Of a DNA stretch of 64,000 nt, positions 7,499 through 14,726 are shown piece after piece. Source of the stretch: Haloarcula marina (GTDB lineage Archaea > Halobacteriota > Halobacteria > Halobacteriales > Haloarculaceae); contig NZ_CP100404.1 of NCBI RefSeq assembly GCF_024218775.1, positions 1,364,001 through 1,428,000 on the forward strand, written 5' to 3'. The notes beneath the pieces are model-generated. The model was not told the DNA's origin. It searched no databases and saw only the letters and a program-made list of their open reading frames with translations. The translations under genes and the position numbers were made by a program. The first letter of the stretch is position 1. Every line of letters begins with the position of its first letter.

Positions 7499-8752
7499 CT
7501 ACGCGAGCAGGTCCGCAGCGACGCGGCCGCTCTCCAGCGCACCCTGTATCGACGACCAGCGAGTGTAATCGCCAGCCAGCGCGACAGGTCCCGCCGGTGC
7601 GTCGGGGTCCGGGAGCGAGTCGCGGAAGCCCGGTGGCTGTGGGAACTGGGCGAACGGGACGCGGTCGGTCCGCAGGAGTTCGAGGTCGCCGAAACTCGCC
7701 TCGGGATACCACGACCCCACCGCCTCTCTGACCTCGCTTGCCAGCGTCTCGTCGTCTTCCTCGGGGATTCCGAGGAACGTCGCGCTGTAGAGTTCCATCC
7801 CTTCGGGGGCGTACTCCGAGGCGACGGCCGACAGCGGCGCGACGGTGTTCGGTCGCTCGTCGGCGGCGTTGAGGACGATGCGCTTGCCCGTCTTCGGGGC
7901 CATGCTCGTGGGCAGCGAGAAGTACTGGGTGACACATCCGAGGGCGTCCGTCGGGATGCCGTCGACGGCGGTCAACTCGGTGGCCGTCGCGGGGTCCGTG
8001 GCAACGACGGCGGCGTCGGCCGTCAGCGTCTCCGACCCGACTTCGACGGTCGCCTCGTCGCCCTCGCCGCGGACGCCAGTCACGGCCCGGCCCGTCTCGA
8101 TGGTCGCGCCCGCGGCGACGGCGCGGTCGGCCAGTTGCTCGGGCATCGCCTGCATCCCGTCGGCGGGGACGAAAATCTCGCCCTCGGAGAGCATCTTGTA
8201 CGTGTACTCGAAGACGGCGCTGTCGGTCCCGAGCGAGCGGTCCAGCGTGATGCCGCCGTAGAAGGGCGCGGCGAACCGCTCGACGAACCGCTTGGAGAAC
8301 CCCTTTCGACCGAGATAGTCCGCGATGGTGGTGCCGCCGCCGTCGAGTATCGTTTCGGGGTCCCTGTCGGCGAGTTCTCGCTGGAGCCTGAACAGACGGA
8401 GTTTGTCGGCGGTCCGAACCTCTTGGTTGAACACCGTCTGCGGGGCCGCCGTGGGCTTGCGGAGCGGGTCCGACAGCACCGACCGGTGGTTCGGACGGGC
8501 GATAGTCGCGCCGGGGGTGAAGGGCCGCGGTGACAGCGCCTCCACGTCGAGTTCGCGCTGGACCGCGGGGTACGCCGAGAAGATGACCTGAAACCCGCGG
8601 TCGAACGTGTAGCCGTCCGCGCGGGCGGTGCGGACGCGGCCGCCCACGTCGTCGCGTTCCTCGAATACGGTCACGTCCAGTCCTGCCTCGGCGAGGTGGC
8701 GGGCCGCGACGAGGCCCGCGAGGCCACCACCGGCGACAACGGCGTCGGTCAT
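7499..8752 (-). CDS. FAD-dependent amine oxidase/phytoene desaturase-like oxidoreductase
   Basis: 417 residues from the ATG at 8752. The dinucleotide-binding motif VAGGGLAGLVAARHLAEAG is at residues 5-23, followed by ERDDVGGR, the second FAD-contact motif of the phytoene-desaturase/protoporphyrinogen-oxidase/amine-oxidase family. The C-terminal FAD motif is ALAGDYTRWSSIQGALESGR. An upstream in-frame TTG is an unlikely start. No phytoene synthase is adjacent, so the substrate (carotenoid, amine or porphyrin) is open. It is divergent from a threonine-synthase-like gene, with 82 bases between starts. Confidence 0.8.
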   Translation of the reverse strand: MTDAVVAGGGLAGLVAARHLAEAGLDVTVFEERDDVGGRVRTARADGYTFDRGFQVIFSAYPAVQRELDVEALSPRPFTPGATIARPNHRSVLSDPLRKPTAAPQTVFNQEVRTADKLRLFRLQRELADRDPETILDGGGTTIADYLGRKGFSKRFVERFAAPFYGGITLDRSLGTDSAVFEYTYKMLSEGEIFVPADGMQAMPEQLADRAVAAGATIETGRAVTGVRGEGDEATVEVGSETLTADAAVVATDPATATELTAVDGIPTDALGCVTQYFSLPTSMAPKTGKRIVLNAADERPNTVAPLSAVASEYAPEGMELYSATFLGIPEEDDETLASEVREAVGSWYPEASFGDLELLRTDRVPFAQFPQPPGFRDSLPDPDAPAGPVALAGDYTRWSSIQGALESGRVAADLLA

Positions 8753-8834
8753 AGCGTCCGGTTCGGACGCGTCCGCAAAGAGCGTGCTGGAGTGGACCGC
8801 ACGACACAAGGCGGTGCCGTCCCGAGGCGGGTGT

Positions 8835-9962
8835 ATGGAGACGACAGCGGCGTTTCGCGGCCTCGTCTGTACGGCGTGTGAAGAAGCAGTCGACCCCGGC
8901 GTGGAGCGCTGTCCCGACTGCGGCGGCGTGCTCGCGCCCGACTACGACCCCGACGCCGTCGAGACGACGGCGGCCCTGACCCCGTTCCCCGACCCGGTGG
9001 CCGTGAGTATCGACGACGGCGACACGCCGCTGGTGTCGGTCCCGGAACTGGCAGCGGAGTTGGGCGTCGACAGCGTCGGCATCAAGGACGAGGGGCGGAA
9101 TCCGACCGGGTCGCTCACCGACCGGAAACTCGCGCCCGCCGTCACCGCGGCGGCCCAGCAGGACGCAGACCGCGTGGCGACGCCCTCGACGGGCAACGGG
9201 GCACAGGCCGCCGCGGCCGCCGCGGCCCGCGCGGGTATCGACTCGAAGGGGTTCGTCCCCTCGCGGTGTCCGTTCGTCAACAAGGCGATGGTGAACGTCC
9301 ACGGCGGCGACATGCGCGTCGTCGAGGGCCGTTACTCGGACGCCGTCGCCGTCTTCGAGGACACCGACGAGGAATTCGCGCCGGTCGCTCCGGGCCACCC
9401 GTTCCGGATTCAGGGCGGCGTTTCGCTCGCGATGGAACTGCTGGACGACTGCGGGGGGACCGCTCCCGACGCCGTCGTCCACCCGACCGGCCACGGGGAG
9501 ACGCTGGTCGGCCTCGCCCGCGGGTTCGAACTCGCCGTCTCGGCGGGCCTCGCCGAGGGGGTCCCGCGTCTCTACGCCGCCCAACCGGAGTCGTCGGCGC
9601 CCATCGCCGACGCCGTCCGCGAGAGTGACGACGCCCCCAGTGAGGTCGAGTTCCCCGACACCATCGTCGGTCCCTTGGAAGTGCCCGCTCCGGCCGCCGG
9701 ACGCGCCGCCATCGGCGCCGTCGAATCGAGCGGGGGGGACGGCGTCGCAGTCTCCGACAAAGACACCCTGCAAGGGGCCGTCGACGGCTGTGAGATGGGG
9801 CCGGAAATCGGGGCGACCGGCGGGACGGCCGTCGGCGGCGTCCGGGCGCTGAGCGACCGGGACGCGTTCGACCCCGAGGACCGCGTCGTCCTCGTCAACC
9901 CCGTCGCCGGGAGCAAGGAGGGCGACCTCCTGCGCTCGCACCTCATGAGCCAGGGCCTCTGA
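8835..9962 (+). CDS. threonine-synthase-like protein lacking the PLP lysine
   Basis: 375 residues. An N-terminal zinc ribbon (C12-x2-C15 and C26-x2-C29) precedes a fold-type II PLP domain, as in archaeal threonine synthases. The segment normally reading NPTGSFKDRG here reads NPTGSLTDRK (89-98): the Schiff-base lysine position is T95. The phosphate or substrate loop STGNGAQ (118-124) and later glycine-rich stretches are kept. With no lysine at the site, normal PLP chemistry is not expected, though K98 lies three residues away. It may be a pseudo-enzyme or a regulatory paralogue. The upstream in-frame extension is antisense to the oxidoreductase and was not used. Confidence 0.75.
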   Translation: METTAAFRGLVCTACEEAVDPGVERCPDCGGVLAPDYDPDAVETTAALTPFPDPVAVSIDDGDTPLVSVPELAAELGVDSVGIKDEGRNPTGSLTDRKLAPAVTAAAQQDADRVATPSTGNGAQAAAAAAARAGIDSKGFVPSRCPFVNKAMVNVHGGDMRVVEGRYSDAVAVFEDTDEEFAPVAPGHPFRIQGGVSLAMELLDDCGGTAPDAVVHPTGHGETLVGLARGFELAVSAGLAEGVPRLYAAQPESSAPIADAVRESDDAPSEVEFPDTIVGPLEVPAPAAGRAAIGAVESSGGDGVAVSDKDTLQGAVDGCEMGPEIGATGGTAVGGVRALSDRDAFDPEDRVVLVNPVAGSKEGDLLRSHLMSQGL

Positions 9963-10001
9963 GGGCGGTAGCGATTTGTCGGCGGCGGCGGTTGTGGGGG
10001 T

Positions 10002-10448
10002 ATGGACCCCGACGTACTGCCCGACGATGCGTCCGCACTAGACCGGTTCTTCTGGGCGCGCCACGCCAACCCCAAGAGCGGGTGGTCCCGCGTGGCTTCC
10101 CTGCCCCTCCTGATGACGTGTCTCTACTACCGGAACTGGCGCGGCGTCGCGGTGACGCTGGCGTTCGTCCTGCTGAATCCGTTTCTGTTCTCGCCGCCCG
10201 AGGACGACAGCGCGTGGATGACCAAGGTGGTGTACGGTGAGCGACTGTGGACGCAGCAGGACCACGACCGGTTCGGCTATCCGGCGGTGCTGAACTACGG
10301 CAACGGCGCGGCCGCCGCGTACGCCGTCTACGCCGCGCTCCGCCGTCGTCCGGCAGAGATGGCGCTGGCGACGGCACTTTCGATGGCGCTCAAACTCTGG
10401 TTCGTCGCCGAGATGGTCCACCTCTACGAGGCCGAACGCGAGGAGTGA
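10002..10448 (+). CDS. DUF6653-like membrane protein
   Basis: 148 residues with three to four hydrophobic helices (near 33-45, 48-67, 100-115 and 120-138). The segment FFWARHANPKSGWSRV near the N-terminus is a characteristic conserved block of small haloarchaeal membrane proteins that I associate with DUF6653; the family name is from memory. It starts 39 bases after the threonine-synthase-like gene on the same strand. Function unknown. Confidence 0.65.
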   Translation: MDPDVLPDDASALDRFFWARHANPKSGWSRVASLPLLMTCLYYRNWRGVAVTLAFVLLNPFLFSPPEDDSAWMTKVVYGERLWTQQDHDRFGYPAVLNYGNGAAAAYAVYAALRRRPAEMALATALSMALKLWFVAEMVHLYEAEREE

Positions 10449-10502
10449 CGGCCCGAACGGCTTTGTGGCCGCTCCGCGAACCGTTCGCTCCACGAACAGG
10501 AA

Positions 10503-11288
10503 ATGTCCGCGGCGCTCCGCACTCTGCTGGTCGCCTGCCTCCTCCTGAGCGCCGGGTGTTCGTTTCTCGGACCGAACCCGGACAGTTACACGAGCACGTA
10601 CGACTACAGCATCGGCGTCGACGCCGACGAGACGCTCCGGAACGTGACGGTCCGTCTGCCCGTCCCGCAGGTCGACGGGACGCCGACGTACGAGGCGACT
10701 GACGTGGCGCCGAACGGGACGCTCGGTGGCGTCTTCGCCGTCTCGCTGGTCGAGACGCGGTACGGACCGATGCTGGAACTGACCGCCGACCGGTTCCCCG
10801 TCGAGACCCGGTATTACCGCTACGTCGAGGAGGACGGCGTCGGGAGACAGGAGCGCATCGACGCCGCGGAGTACGACCCCGAGAACCCAGACCACGCGAA
10901 GCGGACGCGCCGAACCGTGGCCACGTCGGTGTTCCGCGACGTGCCGTATCCCATCGAGACGCGGACGCCCGTCGGCGCGTCGGCGACGTTCTACCCCGGT
11001 GCGTCGGTCACGCGCACCCTGACCGCGTGTTCGTTCCCCTACCGGGACGAGACGGCGTGTTTCGAGTACGACGCGCCGGTGTACCTCGCGTACGACGCTC
11101 CGGAGTCCGCCCGCGTCGACGCCAGCGCGATGGTCGTCGGGTCCAACCAGTGGTTCAGCGGTGGCTGGACGGGTAACGACTACCACGACCGGGTCCACGC
11201 GAACGCGACGGGACCGCGGGACGGATGGGTGAACGCCTCGGGGCACACCGAGGCGGGGCGCGGAAACTACCCGTCGCCGGACCCCTGA
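10503..11288 (+). CDS. haloarchaeal lipoprotein
   Basis: 261 residues. A short N-terminal hydrophobic stretch ends in a lipobox (LLLSAGC, with Cys19 as the likely lipidation site), so the protein is predicted to be exported and anchored outside the membrane. The mature part is Asp/Glu-rich and strand-rich, with many NxT sites, and has two further cysteines in TACSFPYRDETACF. A conserved-looking VGSNQWFSGGWTGNDYH block lies near the C-terminus. No domain recognised. It converges with the J-domain gene, leaving two bases between stops. Confidence 0.75.
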   Translation: MSAALRTLLVACLLLSAGCSFLGPNPDSYTSTYDYSIGVDADETLRNVTVRLPVPQVDGTPTYEATDVAPNGTLGGVFAVSLVETRYGPMLELTADRFPVETRYYRYVEEDGVGRQERIDAAEYDPENPDHAKRTRRTVATSVFRDVPYPIETRTPVGASATFYPGASVTRTLTACSFPYRDETACFEYDAPVYLAYDAPESARVDASAMVVGSNQWFSGGWTGNDYHDRVHANATGPRDGWVNASGHTEAGRGNYPSPDP

Positions 11289-11290
11289 CG

Positions 11291-11890
11291 CTACGACGCG
11301 CGCTGTTTCGCCATGGTGTACGCCTCCCGGACGCGCTTGAAGTCGTCCTCGTCGCCGCCGTGGTCGGGATGGACCTCCTTCACGCGGTCACGGTAGGCCG
11401 ACTTCACTTCGGCGAGCGTCGCGTTCTGCCGCAGTCCCAACTCCGCGAACGCCTGTACGCCGGGGTCGGGCGACCGGTCGGGGTCCGGACCGAGCGATAC
11501 CTCCGGCGTCTCGAAGGGGAGTCTCGCGCCCAGATGAACGCCGGGCATCTCGTGTTCGACGAGGACGGGGACCGTCTCGGAGCGCTCGATGCGGTAGTAC
11601 GCCCGGGCGTCGAACGTGATTGCCACGTCCCGCTTCGGGAGGTAGAAGGCGACGTGTTGGCCCTCGACGAAGTGGTTCTCGGCGAACTGCTCGTCGATGG
11701 CGTGGAGGTACTCTCTGAGTTCGGTCCGCCGACGCTCCTCGCCGCCGTCGCGTAACTGTCTCGCGTGATTCTCCGCTGGGAACAGTCTGGCGGCGGCGAC
11801 AAACAAGCCCGCGACCACGACGCTCCCCGCCGCGCCTAAGAGGACGCCGAGGACGAGCCATTCGGGGAGCGCGCCGGGGTCTGCCTGCAC
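11291..11890 (-). CDS. membrane-anchored J-domain (DnaJ-like) protein
   Basis: 199 residues. Residues 12-34 form a transmembrane helix. Residues 40-130 are a cytoplasmic region of unknown type. Residues 148-199 are a J domain with the HPD tripeptide in VKEVHPDHGGDEDDFK. J domains stimulate the ATPase of Hsp70/DnaK, so this is a likely membrane-tethered co-chaperone. The J domain is at the C-terminus and there are no Cys-rich or Gly/Phe regions, unlike classical DnaJ. The start codon is GTG. It is followed on the same strand by nothing and preceded by the PAC2-type gene. Confidence 0.8.
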   Translation of the reverse strand: MQADPGALPEWLVLGVLLGAAGSVVVAGLFVAAARLFPAENHARQLRDGGEERRRTELREYLHAIDEQFAENHFVEGQHVAFYLPKRDVAITFDARAYYRIERSETVPVLVEHEMPGVHLGARLPFETPEVSLGPDPDRSPDPGVQAFAELGLRQNATLAEVKSAYRDRVKEVHPDHGGDEDDFKRVREAYTMAKQRAS

Positions 11891-11930
11891 GCGAATCCGT
11901 TAGGGGTCTGCGGTTAAGAAATTCTCGCTC

Positions 11931-12689
11931 TCAGCCGATGTAGCGCAGGTCTTCGTCCGTCGGCGACGGCGCGTTCTGCTGTTCCATCTCCTGAATCTTC
12001 CGGACGACTTCCTCCATCTCGTCGGCCCGCTCTTCGAGGGACTCGTAGTCGACTTCGAAGCCGACCACCTCCTCCAAGATTTTCAGCACCGCACGCGCGC
12101 TCTTGGGGTCGACCAGATAGCCCGACGTCTCGCCCATGAGACAGGTGGCCGGGACGCCGCGACGCTCGCCGAGGCCGAGCAATAGTCCCGAGACGCCGAC
12201 GATGCCGCCCGCGGGTTCGTCCTCGCGGAAGACGACACCCGCGTCTTCGAGCGTCTCGATGGCCTCGTCCGTCGTGGTCGCACCGAGCACGTCGTACTCC
12301 TCGATGAGTTCGCCGGTAGGGACGCCGCCGAGGGCGAATATCTCCTCGACACCGAACTCTTCGCCGATGTCGAGAATGGTGTCGGTCAGGCCGTAGTGGC
12401 CCGCGCCGTCCTGTGCCTGATGGTCGCCCGAGAGGACGAGCATATCGCGACCGTTCTCGGGTGTGACCGCGTGGAACTCCGCGCAGGCCAACTGTGCGCG
12501 GCCCTCGTCGACGGTGACCTGCGGGGGGAAGTGCGTCGAGTAGACGCGGCGGACGAGTTCGCTGTCCAGTTCTTCGAGTAAGTGCTCGGCGGCGAGTTTT
12601 CCGACGTGGCCGACGCCCGGGAGCCCCTCGATGAGGACGGGGTCTGCCAGTTCGGGGTCGGCGAGTACCTCGATGTCGAATTCGTCCAT
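11931..12689 (-). CDS. PAC2-family proteasome assembly chaperone homologue
   Basis: 252 residues of the PAC2 fold, with VLIEGLPGVGHVGKLAAEHL at residues 18-37, ALGGVPTG in the middle, and a C-terminal coiled coil (SLEERADEMEEVVRKIQEM). Archaeal members (PbaA/PbaB relatives) have been linked to proteasome assembly. It is the last gene of an operon transcribed L44e, S27e, aIF2-alpha, Nop10, PAC2; only five bases separate it from nop10. The genome's proteasome ATPase gene is also in this window, at 40.6 kb. Confidence 0.85.
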   Translation of the reverse strand: MDEFDIEVLADPELADPVLIEGLPGVGHVGKLAAEHLLEELDSELVRRVYSTHFPPQVTVDEGRAQLACAEFHAVTPENGRDMLVLSGDHQAQDGAGHYGLTDTILDIGEEFGVEEIFALGGVPTGELIEEYDVLGATTTDEAIETLEDAGVVFREDEPAGGIVGVSGLLLGLGERRGVPATCLMGETSGYLVDPKSARAVLKILEEVVGFEVDYESLEERADEMEEVVRKIQEMEQQNAPSPTDEDLRYIG

Positions 12690-12694
12690 ACCGC

Positions 12695-12877
12695 CTACGT
12701 GCGGTTGCGGCGCTTAAGTGAACGTCGATACTCGCCGTGTGGGTCCGTCGGGTCGAACGGTGCGGGGGCGCTGTTGACGGCGTCGGCCCCGCACTCCGGA
12801 CAAGAATCGGTAAGCGTGTACACCGGGCCGTCGTGTTCGGACTTCCACGCCGAACACACCCGGATGTCCGCCTTCAT
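12695..12877 (-). CDS. nop10: H/ACA ribonucleoprotein component Nop10
   Basis: 60 residues with the archaeal Nop10 pattern: one cysteine near residue 8, then a zinc-binding C-x2-C (CPECG) at about 26-29, and the tail FDPTDPHGEYRRSLKRR that contacts Cbf5. Nop10 is a core protein of the H/ACA particle that directs pseudouridylation of rRNA. It lies between aIF2-alpha and PAC2 with gaps of three and five bases, so it is co-translated in the ribosomal operon. Gar1, another subunit of the same particle, is encoded at 61.4 kb. Confidence 0.95.
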   Translation of the reverse strand: MKADIRVCSAWKSEHDGPVYTLTDSCPECGADAVNSAPAPFDPTDPHGEYRRSLKRRNRT

Positions 12878-12880
12878 TCG

Positions 12881-13681
12881 CTATTCGTCGTCTTCGTGGC
12901 GTTCGCGGTGGAACTGACCGGTCCCGTCGTGTTGTTCGACGACGGCGCGAGCGCGGGCGGCGCTCTCTTCGAGCGCTCCCTCGGCAGTCTTGTAGTCGGG
13001 CGCCTTCACCTGGATGCGGTACTCGGGAGACCCGACGTAGGTGACTTCGAGTTCGATTTCCTCGGGCACTTCGCCGTTGCCCTCGGCGGCTTTCAGCGCC
13101 TCTTTGATGACGTCGACGCCGTCGTTCTCGGGACACGTCAGGTCGACGTAGCCCGTGACGTTGACGTAGGGCACGGAGACGTTGTTGCGGGCCGTCTCCA
13201 CGATGGCCTCGATTTCGTCGTCGTCGAGGTCGGTGTCGTCGAGCGCCTCGTCACCGTGGATAGCCGCCGCCTCGAAGCCGTCGTACAGCGACCCGAAGTC
13301 GGCCAGCAGAGCGTTGGCGATGGCACCGTACGTCTCGTCGTCGATGTCCTCGCCGAAGGCCAGTTCCATCCAGTTGTCGGCCTTCTGCTCGTTCTTCCAC
13401 TCCTGAATCTTCTCTTTGCGCTGGTGGTCGTTGACGTCCTTGATGGAGAGGTCTATCTGCTGGGACCCCTCGTCGACGTCTAACACCTTGGCGACGACCG
13501 TCTGACCCTCGTTGACGTGGTCGCGGACGTTCTTTATCCATCCGCTGGCGACCTCGGAGATGTGACAGAGGCCACGCTTGCCCTCGTACTCTTCGAGGTC
13601 GACGAACACGCCGAAGTCCTCGATCTCGTCGACCTTGCCGACGACGAGTTCGCTCGGTTCTGGCCAGCCGCTGTATTTCAT
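12881..13681 (-). CDS. translation initiation factor aIF2 subunit alpha
   Basis: 266 residues. The N-terminal S1/OB domain (residues 10-85, with [17 protein letters not shown]) is followed by a central helical domain and a C-terminal alpha/beta domain (about 175-265) that binds the gamma subunit. This is the standard three-domain layout of archaeal eIF2-alpha. The heterotrimer delivers initiator Met-tRNA to the ribosome; an initiator tRNA gene lies in the same window at 18.4 kb. It begins one base after S27e ends, in the L44e operon. Confidence 0.95.
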   Translation of the reverse strand: MKYSGWPEPSELVVGKVDEIEDFGVFVDLEEYEGKRGLCHISEVASGWIKNVRDHVNEGQTVVAKVLDVDEGSQQIDLSIKDVNDHQRKEKIQEWKNEQKADNWMELAFGEDIDDETYGAIANALLADFGSLYDGFEAAAIHGDEALDDTDLDDDEIEAIVETARNNVSVPYVNVTGYVDLTCPENDGVDVIKEALKAAEGNGEVPEEIELEVTYVGSPEYRIQVKAPDYKTAEGALEESAARARAVVEQHDGTGQFHRERHEDDE

Positions 13682-13682
13682 C

Positions 13683-13856
13683 CTATCGGGCCTCGACGAC
13701 GGCGGTCACTTCGCCTTCGATGTCGGCCTTCCCGCCGGTCGGGCGGGCGAGGGTGTGGCCACAGACGGCACACGTTACCTCGCTCGCGGCTTTCTCGAAG
13801 AGAGTCTGTTCGTTCTCGCAGTCCGGACAGGCGACGGTGACGAAACTACCTGCCAT
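13683..13856 (-). CDS. rps27e: 30S ribosomal protein S27e
   Basis: 57 residues with a C4 zinc ribbon: CPDC near residues 10-13 and CAVC near 29-32. The length and the [13 protein letters not shown] start match archaeal S27e. The ATG at 13856 is chosen over an in-frame ATG twelve codons upstream that would lie inside L44e. It starts two bases after the L44e stop and ends one base before the aIF2-alpha start. This is the conserved archaeal order L44e-S27e-aIF2-alpha-Nop10. Confidence 0.95.
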   Translation of the reverse strand: MAGSFVTVACPDCENEQTLFEKAASEVTCAVCGHTLARPTGGKADIEGEVTAVVEAR

Positions 13857-13858
13857 GA

Positions 13859-14137
13859 TTACTCCTGGAAGGTGAGTCGCCCGGCGCGCCATCCCTCGCG
13901 GAGATGGGCCTTGCCGCAGTCCGAGCAGCGGTACTTGAGGTCCGTCTTCTTCGTGGGCTTGTCCCCGCCGGGGACTTTCGAGAACTTACCGTCGTTCCCG
14001 ATACCGGAGTTGCGCTCACGCTGGCGGTCGATCCACTTCATCCCGGTCTCGCGACCGGAACGGACCTTCTCGACCTCGTGTTCGTGGTGCTCGTTACAGT
14101 GCGGACAGTACGTATTGAATCGTCGCGGCATCTCCAT
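13859..14137 (-). CDS. rpl44e: 50S ribosomal protein L44e
   Basis: 92 residues. Two CxxC pairs form the zinc site: CPHC at 11-14 and CSDC at about 71-74. The basic central segment [18 protein letters not shown] and the length match archaeal L44e. It is the first gene of the five-gene operon; a TATA-like box lies 36-43 bases before the ATG, allowing a short leader. It is divergent from the HAH_0734-type gene. Confidence 0.95.
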   Translation of the reverse strand: MEMPRRFNTYCPHCNEHHEHEVEKVRSGRETGMKWIDRQRERNSGIGNDGKFSKVPGGDKPTKKTDLKYRCSDCGKAHLREGWRAGRLTFQE

Positions 14138-14172
14138 AGATATCGACCTTACGGAGCGATTTGGCGTGGTCG

Positions 14173-14180
14173 CTTAAAAC
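14173..14180 (-). promoter_or_regulatory. probable promoter of the L44e operon
   Basis: Read on the minus strand, GTTTTAAG lies about 39 bases before the L44e ATG, following a purine-rich BRE-like stretch. The spacing predicts a leader of about 14 nt. Confidence 0.4.
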
Positions 14181-14245
14181 CCGTTTGGTTCGGAGTCGGG
14201 CCGCCGTCCGTCCATGCGGACAACTCACGCGCTCGCCTTCGAAGT

Positions 14246-14253
14246 CACTAAGT
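14246..14253 (+). promoter_or_regulatory. probable promoter of the HAH_0734-type gene
   Basis: CACTAAGT is centred 27 bases before the ATG at 14277, the distance expected for a leaderless haloarchaeal transcript. Its position argues for the ATG at 14277 rather than the in-frame ATG at 14214. Confidence 0.4.
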
Positions 14254-14276
14254 ACGCTGTTTCCGAAGCCGTTCGC

Positions 14277-14543
14277 ATGAAGAAGCTCATCATCCACGGG
14301 GACCCCGGCCTCCGGAAGGGCGGCCGCATCGAGTACGACGGCGCGGAGTACGAGGTGTTCTCGGTCACGCGGCAGGGTGACTGGCACGGCCCCGAGCGGC
14401 CGCAACTGTGGTGTACTATCGGCTCCGAAGACGAAGAGGAGACGTTCCAGACCCAGGAGTACATCCCCATGCACCTCGATACGGAGAACGTCGACGCCGA
14501 GGCCGTCACCGTCCTCCGCGAACGCGCGCCGCCCGCCGAGTAA
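14277..14543 (+). CDS. HAH_0734 family protein (function unknown)
   Basis: 88 residues beginning MKKLIIHGDPGLRKGG. It is a small acidic strand-rich protein of the conserved haloarchaeal HAH_0734 type (name from memory), usually found beside the L44e gene as here. It has no cysteines, membrane segment or signal. The conserved RKGGRIEYDGAEYEV segment may form a small beta-barrel. The start was chosen from the leaderless promoter spacing and the family N-terminus; 21 further in-frame codons upstream are probably untranslated. It converges with the DUF2298 gene; the copied 91-bp unit lies between them. Confidence 0.7.
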   Translation: MKKLIIHGDPGLRKGGRIEYDGAEYEVFSVTRQGDWHGPERPQLWCTIGSEDEEETFQTQEYIPMHLDTENVDAEAVTVLRERAPPAE

Positions 14544-14544
14544 C

Positions 14545-14726
14545 GCGGCTCAGAGCTGTTCTTGGTGGACGCGGTAGATGACGACGCCGCCGGACCGTTT
14601 TACCGGCGTCACGCCCGAGAGGTGGTCGATAGTCAGCGGCTCAGAGCTGTTCTTGGTGGACGCGGTAGATGACGACGCCGCCGGACCGTTTTACCGGCGT
14701 CACGCCCGAGAGGTGGTCGATAGTCA
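14545..14726. repeat. perfect tandem duplication, two 91-bp units
   Basis: Bases 14545-14635 and 14636-14726 are identical over all 91 positions, each beginning GCGGCTCAGAGCTGTTC and ending GGTCGATAGTCA. The second unit contains the last 28 codons and stop of the DUF2298 gene (minus strand); the first unit is a non-coding copy just beyond the stop. The unit length is not a multiple of three. The identity implies a very recent event or an assembly duplication. Confidence 0.95.

Noticed and set aside
7320-9941. Open frame of 873 codons on the minus strand over the oxidoreductase and threonine-synthase-like genes
   Set aside because: Arg/Pro-rich without family features; it runs across two real genes on opposite strands.
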